26,368 bases of DNA from Collinsella sp. (GCA_019419455.1 DXZW01000012.1:1-26368); one strand, 5' to 3'; counted from the first letter of the stretch, positions 1 through 7,912 are shown. Made by a program: numbers and translations. Notes: a model not told the origin generated them from the sequence alone.

Positions 1-1
1 T

Positions 2-133
2 TATTTTCCGGTTCGACGAACAGCCGATCGTGTCAAATTTGGTCTAACAGAGCCTAAAATAAAGTCCCAAGCGCTAAAAGTGTTCGCCCGGTGGCAAACC
101 CACACCTTAACCGACGCTGATAAATCGTTTTAG
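2..133 (+). CDS. Possible 3' end of an upstream ORF (partial)
   Basis: One frame stays open from the window edge to a TAG at 131-133, giving 43 residues that end in ADKSF. I recognise no family. Composition is lower in GC than the rest of the window. The open frame is short enough to arise by chance, so this is only a candidate C-terminus of a gene that begins outside the window. Confidence 0.2.
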   Translation, partial: YFPVRRTADRVKFGLTEPKIKSQALKVFARWQTHTLTDADKSF

Positions 134-159
134 CAAGAGCCAGATCAACCGCGTTTTCT

Positions 160-278
160 GAAGTGCGGGGAAAAATTGCTTACCCCCGAGCACAAACCCT
201 TTTATTTCAACAAAACCCCTGATAAAGTTGGCTTTAATACCGCTTGCGCCTGACCTATTTGTCTTTTCCCCGCACTTC
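160..278. repeat. Inverted repeat pair flanking the region upstream of the AbiEi-like gene
   Basis: A perfect 15-bp inverted repeat, GAAGTGCGGGGAAAA at 160-174 and its complement at 264-278, brackets 89 bp of AT-rich DNA. The similarity continues outward imperfectly to about 22 bp per arm (CGTTTTCT against CGTTTCG). It lies about 50 bp upstream of the start at 330. It could be an operator pair, a large hairpin, or the ends of a small mobile element. Apart from this repeat and the possible ORF end at 2-133, I see nothing definite in 1-329. Confidence 0.6.
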
Positions 279-329
279 CGAAACGGATAGCTTTTCTAGC
301 CCAAACAACGCTCAAACGATCGGATCGCT

Positions 330-1403
330 ATGTCATTTCTTGCCTGCGGACCCACGGCTTTTCAGTACTATCGCATCCCGCTCCAGATACTGGGACTCTA
401 TCCGGCAATCCTGCCGCCCGACCATGACCATCGCTTGGTGCATTACTCAAAACAACCAGTATTTAAAGACTTGCTCGGCACACCAGTTTGGAGATTCGTA
501 GGCGAAAGAAAACAGCGCGCGAACGGAAAGCTATTTCATAGCCGTCTGCTAACCCAAGAGCCGCCTCCTGGGTCGTTTAGGCAGACTGAGCATGGATTTG
601 ATATCACTTCACCGGAGTTCACGCTGCTCAGCCTTGCTACGCAGGTCTCACGCAACCAGTTACTCATGGCTTGCTACGAGATGTGCGGCTCCTTTGCAGT
701 GTTTAAGCCCTGCGAGCGAACGCAACAACAACTCGATGAAGCTATTTCGCTTAAGCTCATTCCACCCAACTGCGGCTGGGAGCGAGTTAACGACACCAAG
801 GGCAATGACACCAACTTGTGGAAGCGCACGCCGCTTCTCACCGCAACGGATATCGCCGCGTTCGCCAAGCAAGCCGCAGGCCTGCGCGGCATCAAACAAC
901 TGCGCTGGGCGGCCGAGCACATGACGGGGCAGACCGCCTCGCCCTTCGAAGTACAGACCTCCATGCTTGTCTCGCTCCCCCGCGACGAGGGCGGCATGGG
1001 CATCAACATCGCAAACAACGTGCGCATCCCACTCAGCGACGCCGCACGCTCACTGTATGACAAAACCTGCTGTTACGCCGATATCCTCATCGAGAGCAGC
1101 ACCGACAGCATGGGCGTCATTCTGGAATGCCAAGGCCGCTCCGCCCACGACAGCGAAGCCGCGAGCCTCTCCGATGCCGAGCGCGCCACCGCACTCACAA
1201 GCATGGGCTATGACGTTATCCAGATAACCTATGAGCAAATCAAGGACACGAAGAGCTTTAACAACATCGCCGAGCTCATTTATAAAAAGGCGGGACTCCC
1301 CTACATCCCAAAGACCGATCAGGAACGCTCCACCGAAGATGCCCTGCGGCGGGAGCTGTTGGTCGATTGGGGTGAGCTGTTCACTACCGGGCCGGTCAGC
1401 TAG
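330..1403 (+). CDS. AbiEi antitoxin-like / DUF559 (endonuclease-like fold) protein
   Basis: This is a 357-residue soluble protein. The middle (about 93-115, SPEFTLLSLATQVSRNQL followed by a CG.. motif) resembles the 'SPE..LLQ.A' segment of AbiEi-like proteins. The C-terminal third (about 245-305) resembles the DUF559/very-short-patch-repair-like endonuclease fold: a YADILIE strand, then GVILECQGRSAHD, then a helix and a DVIQITYEQI strand. Where I would expect an acidic E-x-D catalytic pattern it reads E-C-Q, so nuclease activity may be lost. The frame opens at 300 after a TAG at 297, and ATG 330 is the only good start, although no strong Shine-Dalgarno precedes it. Its stop overlaps the stop of the convergent neighbour. 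Exact function is unknown; it may be a regulator or an orphan antitoxin. Confidence 0.6.
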   Translation: MSFLACGPTAFQYYRIPLQILGLYPAILPPDHDHRLVHYSKQPVFKDLLGTPVWRFVGERKQRANGKLFHSRLLTQEPPPGSFRQTEHGFDITSPEFTLLSLATQVSRNQLLMACYEMCGSFAVFKPCERTQQQLDEAISLKLIPPNCGWERVNDTKGNDTNLWKRTPLLTATDIAAFAKQAAGLRGIKQLRWAAEHMTGQTASPFEVQTSMLVSLPRDEGGMGINIANNVRIPLSDAARSLYDKTCCYADILIESSTDSMGVILECQGRSAHDSEAASLSDAERATALTSMGYDVIQITYEQIKDTKSFNNIAELIYKKAGLPYIPKTDQERSTEDALRRELLVDWGELFTTGPVS

Positions 1404-2248
1404 CAGCTAGTGATCAGGGGTAGCGCAGGCACATCGGGCGATTCGACGCGGGCGGCAAAACCCGTCTCGGTTAGCTCGACGACCTCGGTAAACGTTGCGT
1501 CGAAGAACTCCTCGGTTAGCAGGCGATACGGCGGATGATCGGGCTCACCGGGGTTTTCGCGTACAATCTCGTGCATGACGCCGATGGTCTTGAGCACATA
1601 CTCCTTATGGATGGGATACTGCCCAAAACGCGTCGCAGCGGTATACAGGCGATCGGTCGCACGCGGAATCGAAACAATGCCGAGCGTCTTGCCAAACCAG
1701 TCAAAGTCGCCTTGCTTTTTAATGCGGAACTCCTCGCACGGCTTGCCGCCGTGCGCCTCCAGGTACTGGTTCACGCGGGTATTCCACACAGTATCGGCCA
1801 CAAGGTGAGACCAAACGCCCAGCGTCAGATCGAGCAGCGACTGCGCCACGTCATCGGGCGCGAGCGAAAACTCACAGGCGCCGGGACCGGCAACCGGCTC
1901 GGCGTCCTTGTAACGTTGGGGATAATGCACCCGATTGAGTCGCTCGCGTTCCTCGACAATCGAGGTGGCCTCAGCAGGTTCGCCCGCGGGTGCGCCTTTA
2001 AGCAGCGGCGCCACATAGGTATCCCAGAACTCATGCTCACGAGGCTTAGGGATAGGCTCGGGCTTTGCAAAGTGCGTAATGCGATACGGAATGGGATCAG
2101 CGATGCCAGGGACCATATAGCCCACGAAGATATCCGGAACCACGCAGCCAAACAAAAAGGCATTGCGGTCGCGCACGCTATTGGCAAGCGCACCGCTGCG
2201 CTCCAGCAAACGCTCCGTCTGAGCGATATGAATGTTCCAGCTTGGCAT
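1400..2248 (-). CDS. Zinc-dependent phospholipase C family protein
   Basis: This 282-residue protein is of the Zn_dep_PLPC type (PF00882-like). The N-terminus MPSWNIHIAQTERLL supplies the early Trp-x-x-His. FLFGCVVPDIFVG follows, then a THF segment, and a second helical His/Asp motif (WSHLVADTVWN) near residue 150. These His/Asp residues are the expected zinc ligands. There is no clear signal peptide, so many such homologues are annotated only as hydrolases. An ATG four codons upstream (2260) is possible, but GGGGG sits 5 nt before ATG 2248 and the family normally begins near MPSWNIH. It lies 79 bp downstream of cbiO on the same strand and may receive read-through from that operon. Substrate is not evident. 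Confidence 0.75.
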   Translation of the reverse strand: MPSWNIHIAQTERLLERSGALANSVRDRNAFLFGCVVPDIFVGYMVPGIADPIPYRITHFAKPEPIPKPREHEFWDTYVAPLLKGAPAGEPAEATSIVEERERLNRVHYPQRYKDAEPVAGPGACEFSLAPDDVAQSLLDLTLGVWSHLVADTVWNTRVNQYLEAHGGKPCEEFRIKKQGDFDWFGKTLGIVSIPRATDRLYTAATRFGQYPIHKEYVLKTIGVMHEIVRENPGEPDHPPYRLLTEEFFDATFTEVVELTETGFAARVESPDVPALPLITSC

Positions 2249-2289
2249 AGCCACCCCCATAAAAACCTGGATAACTATACCATCACGGC

Positions 2290-2306
2290 AAAGCCGCGCG
2301 GGCGGC
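2290..2306 (-). terminator. Weak GC-rich hairpin after cbiO
   Basis: On the minus strand GCCGC-CCGC-GCGGC is followed by TTTGCC. The stem is short and the U-run is only three bases, so termination after cbiO is probably partial at best. Confidence 0.3.
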
Positions 2307-2327
2307 TACGCACGCTCTACGCAGCAA

Positions 2328-3098
2328 CTATTCCGCAGCGCCGCTCTCGGTTCCATACGACGACACCGGCGCCTCGACCACATGGTGATATCGATCGATA
2401 TAGATGGCGCGGCCACCCAGGCGCCGCACCAAATCCTGATGATGTGTACTCATCAAGACCGTCTTGCCGGCAGCAACATAGGCCAGTAGAAAGTTGACCA
2501 CGATGTCGCACGAGTCCTCGTCAAGTCCGTTGGTAGGCTCGTCGAGCACCAGGATATCCGGGTTCATCGACACCACCGCAGCCAGCGCAACGCGCTTCTT
2601 TTGCCCGCCCGAGAGCTGATAGGGAGAGACGTCGGCAAGATCGGCAACCTGGAACAGCTCCATGGCATCGCGCACGCGGCGCTCGAGCTCGTCTGCCGGC
2701 AGTCCCATTTGAGCCGGGCCAAACGCGACCTCCTCGCCCACCGTAGCGCAAAAGAGCTGCGCATCGGCGTTTTGGAACACAAAGCCCACGCATTGATGGA
2801 ACCGCTGGGCCGTCGCGGAATCCTTGAGATATGCCGCATCGACCGCATGCCCGTCGAACAGGTACGCACCCGCGTCCGCGAGCTCAAGGCCGTTAATAAG
2901 GCGCATGATCGTCGTCTTGCCGCAGCCGTTGGGACCTAGCAGGGCAACGAGCTCTCCACGGTCCACCTGCAGCGAAACGCCGTCGACCACCGTATGGCCC
3001 GCATAGGAAAACACCACGTCACGAAACTCGATGAGCGGCGTTGTTTCGACGCCAGCAGCACCGCTCGCGCCCATCGCGCCATTTGTATCGTTTGTCAA
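2328..3098 (-). CDS. cbiO: ECF transporter ATP-binding protein (CbiO/NikO type)
   Basis: This 256-residue ABC ATPase powers the metal ECF transporter encoded with cbiM and cbiQ. Visible motifs, in order, are Walker A GPNGCGKTT (about 55-63), a Q-loop FVFQNADAQLF, the signature LSGGQKKR (about 163-170), Walker B ILVLDEPTNG, and the switch histidine in STHHQD. The Q-loop and signature style are typical of the CbiO/EcfA subfamily. The start is probably a TTG at 3098, preceded by AAGGG at suitable spacing; an in-frame ATG at 3074 lacks a ribosome binding site. The first 20 residues are a low-complexity Gly/Ala/Thr extension. The gene starts 44 bp after cbiQ ends. Nickel as the metal is inferred from the operator upstream of cbiM. 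Confidence 0.92.
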   Translation of the reverse strand: MTNDTNGAMGASGAAGVETTPLIEFRDVVFSYAGHTVVDGVSLQVDRGELVALLGPNGCGKTTIMRLINGLELADAGAYLFDGHAVDAAYLKDSATAQRFHQCVGFVFQNADAQLFCATVGEEVAFGPAQMGLPADELERRVRDAMELFQVADLADVSPYQLSGGQKKRVALAAVVSMNPDILVLDEPTNGLDEDSCDIVVNFLLAYVAAGKTVLMSTHHQDLVRRLGGRAIYIDRYHHVVEAPVSSYGTESGAAE

Positions 3099-3142
3099 AA
3101 CGTCGCCCTTCCCTACTCACATCGACGGTTCGACCGCCCGCG

Positions 3143-3979
3143 CTACAGCACCGCGCACAATACGGCGAGCAGAGCCACAACGGCCGCGTAAACGGCATCG
3201 CGCCAGCCAAAGCCGCTACGCGCGGGGGCCGGGTACGCACCGGCAAAGCCGCGGCAGAGCATGGCCTCGTCCATCGCGCGGCTGCATTCCATCGCCTTGA
3301 TAAACGTCATGCCCATGATACCCGCCAGCGAATCGGTGCGCGAAAAACCCGCAGGCGCGGAACCGACGCTGCGCAGCATGACTGATTCGCACAGATCGTG
3401 CGCCGTGCGTCCCAGCACCTCGATATGCTTGAGTGCCATATCAAACGTAAAGATAACCTCATCGGGCAGGTGCAGCATTTTGAGCGCCGCCGACATGCGG
3501 CTCCAGGTGAGCGTCCACGAAACACCCAGCACCAGCGACACATTAATAAACGTCTTGAGCGCGATCTTGAGCATGGCGCCCGTGGCAGACGCGTCCAGCA
3601 GCAGGGCAGGCAGTGCCAGAACCACCGCGAGCCCCGCAGCGCCAAGCGCCGGCACAAAGGTTGCCCGCAGCCCGCGTACGGGGCGTACGGCAACGAGCAC
3701 CAACACGATAGCCGCCATCAACATGAGGTACAGCGGGCTTTGCGTCAGACACACGCACAGGACGCAAACGAACATCCCCACCAGACGCACCGGAGCCGAA
3801 ACGCAAGAAAGGGCGCGGTCGACCATCGACCCGCCCTCGTGCGCACCTCCACCCAGGCGAACCCGCTCAAGCAGGCTCGCCAGGTGCAGGACATTCTTTT
3901 GCATCACACGATGCCGAGCCCCCGCGGGCTCGTATCGCTCCTCGGCCGCAAGCCAGCTAGGCAGCTCGACCATTTGCAT
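3143..3979 (-). CDS. cbiQ: ECF transporter transmembrane protein CbiQ/NikQ
   Basis: This 278-residue membrane subunit couples the ATPase CbiO to the substrate component CbiM. About five to six hydrophobic segments are visible (for example 65-95, 105-125, 140-160 and 255-278). The cytoplasmic coupling region carries the family-type Ala-Met-x-x-Arg-Gly pattern in AMDEAMLCRGF (about 235-245), equivalent to the A-R-G motifs that contact the ATPase. LPDEVIFTFDMALKHIEVL is also typical of CbiQ. The N-terminus is polar and begins MQMVELPSWL; the ATG at 3979 lies 4 bp after the cbiM stop, implying translational coupling. An ATG two codons further in (3973) is an equal alternative. Confidence 0.88.
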   Translation of the reverse strand: MQMVELPSWLAAEERYEPAGARHRVMQKNVLHLASLLERVRLGGGAHEGGSMVDRALSCVSAPVRLVGMFVCVLCVCLTQSPLYLMLMAAIVLVLVAVRPVRGLRATFVPALGAAGLAVVLALPALLLDASATGAMLKIALKTFINVSLVLGVSWTLTWSRMSAALKMLHLPDEVIFTFDMALKHIEVLGRTAHDLCESVMLRSVGSAPAGFSRTDSLAGIMGMTFIKAMECSRAMDEAMLCRGFAGAYPAPARSGFGWRDAVYAAVVALLAVLCAVL

Positions 3980-3983
3980 GCGC

Positions 3984-5042
3984 TCAGTTTTCCTTAACCG
4001 TCAGCGAGATCAGGCGGAATACGATGGTGAGCACCGCCACGCCAATCACGCCCGAAAGGATATACATGGCAGCCTGGCCGCCAAAGCCAAGGCCCTGTTC
4101 CTCGGAATAGACCTGCAGGTAATCACCCGTGGGCAGCGCGTCGGCAAAGGTCGGAGCATCGAGGCCGACCGAAGCCTGCAGGCTGTTGTCGCCAGCCTCC
4201 TGAACGGCGGTCGCGGCGCCCTCGGCGTCCCACTCACCCCAGGCGTCACCGGTGGCAAGCAAGCCGAGCGGCGTAGCCACGACAAGCACGGCAACCAAGA
4301 TGAGCGTGGGGATCAGCGAGGTCTTCTTGGCGGTTGCGCCCTCGGACTCCAGCAGGCCGTCGGAAGCCTCGGGGCCGACGATAAAGCTCGGCGCCGTCTT
4401 CTTGATAAAGCCGTAGATAGCGGCGGTCGCCACGCCCTCGACCACACCGGCTACCAGCATATGCGGGATCAGCATGGCCGGAATGGAAACGGACAGCGGG
4501 AAGGGGCAGTACAGCGGAGCACCCGAGGCGTTGGTGAAGAGCATCGGCTGAATACCAAACTCGATTGCCGCGCACAGGGCCGCCAGGCACAGGCCGACCC
4601 AGCCGCTTACGATGGCCGAAACCGAGATGCCCCAGCTCTTGTCGTGCAAACGGCTGTTGAGCGCACGGAACACGATAGCAGCGGCAAACGGCAGCACGAA
4701 GGCCATGTTAAAGCAGTTGGCGCCAAAGGACAGGATGCCGCCGTCGCCAAACAGCAGCGCCTGCAGCGCCAGCGCGACCGAGACGGCAATGGCAGCAGCC
4801 TCGGGGCCTAGCAGCAGCGCGATGAGCGCGCCACCAACGGCGTGACCAGTGGTACCGCCGGGCAGCGGCACGTTGAACATCATGAGCAAGAAGGAGAATG
4901 CGGCGCAGATGCCCAGGAACGCCATGTGCTCGCGATCGAGCGTGGCGCGCACCTTCTTGATGCAGTGAACCCAAACGGGCACCATTGCCACCGCCATGAC
5001 GGCATCGGTCTGCGGAGACAGATAATTATCTGGAATGTGCAT
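3984..5042 (-). CDS. cbiM: ECF metal transporter substrate component CbiM/NikM with CbiN-like/PDGLE C-terminal domain
   Basis: This 352-residue integral membrane protein recognises and passes Ni2+ or Co2+. It begins MHIPDNYLSP, the family N-terminus in which Met1-His2 help bind the metal; the usual MHIPDG has Asn at position 6 here. The CbiM core (about 1-225) contains the conserved GGTTGHAVGGALIALLLGP loop and a second LLFGDGGILSFGANCFNM loop. A linker leads to a second unit (about 240-352) with two membrane segments and an external loop ending near YSEEQGLGFGG, resembling a fused CbiN/PDGLE domain. That explains the absence of a separate cbiN. GGGAGG lies 6 nt before the ATG. It is the first gene of cbiM-cbiQ-cbiO. 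Nickel specificity is inferred from the NikR-type palindrome in its promoter, so nikM is an equally suitable name. Confidence 0.9.
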   Translation of the reverse strand: MHIPDNYLSPQTDAVMAVAMVPVWVHCIKKVRATLDREHMAFLGICAAFSFLLMMFNVPLPGGTTGHAVGGALIALLLGPEAAAIAVSVALALQALLFGDGGILSFGANCFNMAFVLPFAAAIVFRALNSRLHDKSWGISVSAIVSGWVGLCLAALCAAIEFGIQPMLFTNASGAPLYCPFPLSVSIPAMLIPHMLVAGVVEGVATAAIYGFIKKTAPSFIVGPEASDGLLESEGATAKKTSLIPTLILVAVLVVATPLGLLATGDAWGEWDAEGAATAVQEAGDNSLQASVGLDAPTFADALPTGDYLQVYSEEQGLGFGGQAAMYILSGVIGVAVLTIVFRLISLTVKEN

Positions 5043-5099
5043 GTACGCCTCCCGGTTATCGGCGCACGGAATTGCAACGCCGCTTAAATCACCTTAAGA

Positions 5100-5127
5100 G
5101 TGTTACGTATTGTTAGATTCGTAACAC
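5100..5127. promoter_or_regulatory. NikR-type operator palindrome
   Basis: The sequence is GTGTTAC at 5100-5106 and GTAACAC at 5121-5127, separated by exactly 14 nt. From memory this equals the recognition pattern reported for Geobacter uraniireducens NikR (GTGTTAC-N13/14-GTAACAC). It lies just downstream of the inferred -10 of the cbiM promoter, covering the transcription start, as expected of a repressor site. No nikR gene is inside the window, so the regulator would be encoded elsewhere. Confidence 0.75.
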
Positions 5128-5137
5128 GCCGCGGGCT

Positions 5138-5166
5138 ATCATAGCAAAACGGCGCACTGCCGACAA
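5138..5166 (-). promoter_or_regulatory. Promoter of cbiM-cbiQ-cbiO
   Basis: On the minus strand -35 TTGTCG (5161-5166) and -10 TATGAT (5138-5143) are separated by 17 bp. Transcription would start near 5130, immediately before or inside the NikR-type palindrome. The -35 hexamer lies in the loop of the pheT terminator hairpin. Confidence 0.65.
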
Positions 5167-5180
5167 AGCAGCACGCCGTT
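5146..5180 (-). terminator. Rho-independent terminator after pheT
   Basis: The minus-strand arms AACGGCGTGCTGC (5168-5180) and GCAGTGCGCCGTT (5148-5160) form a 13-bp stem with two G-U wobbles and a 7-nt loop, followed by a short T run (TTTT). It lies about 110 bp after the pheT stop and overlaps the promoter of the next operon. Confidence 0.75.
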
Positions 5181-5287
5181 ATGTAATGCGCGTGTCATAT
5201 ATGCAGGCTCAGCGGTGTCTCATACCGAGCATAGCGGTCACGTAGGACTCAGCAACAGCCACAGCTGACCTATACCCAGCGCAAATC

Positions 5288-7741
5288 CTAGCCGCGGACC
5301 TCGCCGTTTACGCCCTTGCACACCTTGGTGACGATCTTCTGGTGCGCCTTCTCGACCTCTTCGCTGGTGAGCGTGTGGTCGTCGGAGCGATACGTAAGCG
5401 CGAAGGCCATGGACTTTTTGCCCACGCCCACGCGGACCGGATCGCGATAGACGTCGAACAGACGCACGCCCTCGAGCAGCTTGCCGCCGGCGCTGGTAAT
5501 GCGGCGCTCAAGATCCTCGCAGGTCACGGAGTTATCGACCACGATAGCCAGATCGTGCTCAACAGCCGGATACTGCGAGAACTCGCGGTAGTTCTCCTGA
5601 TTGCGGGCGCCCTTGATCAGCTTGTCCAGGTCGAGCTCAAAGGCAACGACGACCTCATCGATGCCCATCGCCTCGCGCGCCTCGGGGTGGATCTCGCCGA
5701 CCCAGCCCAGCACGGTACCGCCGGACAGAACCTCGGCGGCGCGACCCGGCTGCAAGAAGGCATAGCCCTCGCCCTCGGCGGGACGGAAGCGGACCTTCTC
5801 GATACGCAGCTGGGCGAGCAGCTCCTCGACAATGCCCTTGCCAAAGAAGAAACGCAGCTTGCGGTACTTCATGCTCCAAGACTGCTCGCTCCACTGGCCC
5901 GAGAGCACGCCCGCCACGGACTTGGTCTCCTTGGGCAGGCTGGCATTCTCGCGGCCGTGGAACAGGCTGCCGACCTCGTACAGGTGCACGTTGGGCGTGC
6001 CGTGGGCCTCGTTATAGGCCACGGATTGCAGCAGGCCCGGCAGCAGCGAGCGACGCATCTCGGTCTGCTCGGCCACCAGCGGATTCATGAGCACCACGGG
6101 GCAGCCGCGGCCCTCGGTGGACATGCCGATCTTCTCCAGGTCGCCCGGGGCGGCAAAGCCAAAGGTCGTGGTCTCGTTGAGGCCGCAGGCGCGCAGGATC
6201 TCGCCGACCTTGCGGGTGAGCTTCTGCTCGCGGGTCAGACCGCCGATGTGGTTCTTGGCGGCCGGGATGGTCGCCGTCACGCGGCCCATGCCCCACAGGC
6301 GCAGGACCTCCTCAATCAGATCGATCTCGCGCGGCAGGTCGGGGCGGAAGCTCGGCGGAGTGACCATAAAGTCCTCGCCGTCGCGCTCGACGGTGCAGCC
6401 CAGGCGGGTGAGCGAACGCTCGATAAAGTCGGGCTCGATGTCGGCGCCGCAGATGGCATGCACGCGGGCCAGGCGCAGCTTGATGCTGTCGATGGTCTTG
6501 GGCGCGGGGAACACGTCGACGTAGCCGGGAGCGACCTCGCCGCCGGCGATCTCCTCGATCAGCGCGCAGGTAACGTTGGCGACATCCACGCAGCCGGTCT
6601 CATCGACCTGGCGCTCAAAACGGATGGAGGCGTCGGAGATCAGCGACAGATCGCGGCTGGTGTGCGAGGTGCGACCGGCGTTGAAGCAGGCACTCTCGAC
6701 CATCACGTCGACGGTGTCATCCTCGATCTCGGAATCCATGCCGCCCATAACGCCGGCCAGCGCCACGGGACGCTCGCCGTCGGTGATGAGGCCCATGCCG
6801 GCGTCGAGCGTGCGCTCCTCGCCGTCGAGGGTCGTGAACTTCTCGTCCTGTTGGGCGGCGCGAACCACCACGCGGCGATGGCCATCGCGTTCGGCAAAGG
6901 TATCCAGGTCAAAGGCATGCAGCGGCTGACCGGTGAGCATCATCACATAGTTGGTGATGTCGACGATGTTGTTGTGCGGACGCACGCCCAGGGCGTTGAG
7001 GCGCTTGACCATCCAGTCGGGCGAGGGACCGACCTTCACGTTGCGCACGATGCGGGCGACATAGCGGTCGCACAGGCCCTCGTCGGCAATCTCGACCGAA
7101 AGCTCGTCGTCGGTCGCGCGGCCAGTCTCCGCCTTGATGGCGGGCAGCTCAACATGGAAATCGCGGTCGAAGATGGCACCGGTCTCGCGGGCCATGCCAA
7201 TCATGGACAGGCAGTCGGGACGGTTGGGCGTGATCTCGCAGTCGAGCACGGTATCGCTCGAGCCCACGTACTCGGCAAACGGCATGCCGCAGGGCGTATC
7301 CTCGGGCAGGATCATGATGCCGGAGTGATCGCCGCCCAGGCCGAGCTCGCGCGCAGAGCAGTTCATGCCCATGGACACGACGCCGCGAAGCTTGCTCTTC
7401 TTGATCTTAACGTCGCCGGGAAGCACAGCACCGATCATGGCCGTGACGATGTGGTCGCCGGCCTCAAAGTTCTGCGCGCCGCAGACGATCTGCAGCGGGG
7501 CGGGGTTGCCGTCGGCGTCGAGGTTCTTGTCGCCCACGTCGACCGAGCACACATACATGTGGTCGCTATCGGGGTGCGGGGTCTTGGTGAGCACCTTGGC
7601 AGTCATCACGTGGTCGAAGGACTCGCCCACGGTGTCAATCGCCTCGACCTCGGTGCCGGTACGGATATATTCGTCCGAAAGGGTCTTGGGATCCTCCGGA
7701 ATATCGATCATGGTCTTGAGCCAGTCGTAAGAAACGCGCAT
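5288..7741 (-). CDS. pheT: Phenylalanine-tRNA ligase beta subunit
   Basis: This 817-residue beta subunit of the cytoplasmic alpha2-beta2 PheRS attaches Phe to tRNA-Phe. It is full length. It starts MRVSYDWLKTMIDIP, followed by an EMAP-type tRNA-binding domain (about 40-150), the B3/B4 editing domain (about 205-400, including NYVMMLTGQPLHAFD), a B5 domain (about 410-480), the catalytic-like core, and the C-terminal FDX-ACB anticodon-binding domain (about 715-817, from YREFSQYPAVEHDLAIVVD). AAGGAGA lies about 8 nt before ATG 7741. pheS is 171 bp upstream on the same strand, with a long palindromic element in the gap; both should be controlled by the Phe T-box upstream of pheS. Confidence 0.97.
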   Translation of the reverse strand: MRVSYDWLKTMIDIPEDPKTLSDEYIRTGTEVEAIDTVGESFDHVMTAKVLTKTPHPDSDHMYVCSVDVGDKNLDADGNPAPLQIVCGAQNFEAGDHIVTAMIGAVLPGDVKIKKSKLRGVVSMGMNCSARELGLGGDHSGIMILPEDTPCGMPFAEYVGSSDTVLDCEITPNRPDCLSMIGMARETGAIFDRDFHVELPAIKAETGRATDDELSVEIADEGLCDRYVARIVRNVKVGPSPDWMVKRLNALGVRPHNNIVDITNYVMMLTGQPLHAFDLDTFAERDGHRRVVVRAAQQDEKFTTLDGEERTLDAGMGLITDGERPVALAGVMGGMDSEIEDDTVDVMVESACFNAGRTSHTSRDLSLISDASIRFERQVDETGCVDVANVTCALIEEIAGGEVAPGYVDVFPAPKTIDSIKLRLARVHAICGADIEPDFIERSLTRLGCTVERDGEDFMVTPPSFRPDLPREIDLIEEVLRLWGMGRVTATIPAAKNHIGGLTREQKLTRKVGEILRACGLNETTTFGFAAPGDLEKIGMSTEGRGCPVVLMNPLVAEQTEMRRSLLPGLLQSVAYNEAHGTPNVHLYEVGSLFHGRENASLPKETKSVAGVLSGQWSEQSWSMKYRKLRFFFGKGIVEELLAQLRIEKVRFRPAEGEGYAFLQPGRAAEVLSGGTVLGWVGEIHPEAREAMGIDEVVVAFELDLDKLIKGARNQENYREFSQYPAVEHDLAIVVDNSVTCEDLERRITSAGGKLLEGVRLFDVYRDPVRVGVGKKSMAFALTYRSDDHTLTSEEVEKAHQKIVTKVCKGVNGEVRG

Positions 7742-7807
7742 CTAACTGGTCTCCTTTCATCTGTAACGCCTGCAATAAACAGTCGGAAAACTCCAGCTAC
7801 GGAGACG

Positions 7808-7905
7808 GGTTTCCGAGGTGCCGCAGATTGCCTTGAAAGAGGAGGGCCGCGTACTTAGGTACGCAACCGACGATTGAAAGGCAAGGTGCGGTGCTTGGGA
7901 AAGCC
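7808..7905. repeat. 98-bp imperfect palindrome between pheS and pheT
   Basis: The sequence is symmetric about 7856/7857. The central GCGTAC-TTAG-GTACGC (7849-7864) is perfect. Further out CCTTGAAA pairs imperfectly with ATTGAAAGG, and the arms CCGCAGATTGCC and GGCAAGGTGCGG pair except for an internal mismatch; the match extends outward through TTTCC/GGAAA. As RNA this would be a long hairpin inside the pheST transcript. It does not look like a simple terminator because no T run follows on the coding strand. It shares a mismatch module with the element at 11129-11237. Confidence 0.7.
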
Positions 7906-7912
7906 GCCGGGC

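Noticed and set aside
2232..2489. Plus-strand small ORFs over the cbiO 3' end
   Set aside because: They overlap cbiO and the intergenic gap with no ribosome binding site or family resemblance.
5043..5287. Cobalamin or NiCo riboswitch upstream of cbiM
   Set aside because: The leader between the inferred start (about 5130) and cbiM is under 90 nt and shows no B12-box or NiCo-type fold; the palindromic operator explains regulation better.
5342..7858. Very long plus-strand frame opposite pheT
   Set aside because: It is antisense to a certain pheT gene and arises from GC-rich codon bias; its translation is low in recognisable motifs.
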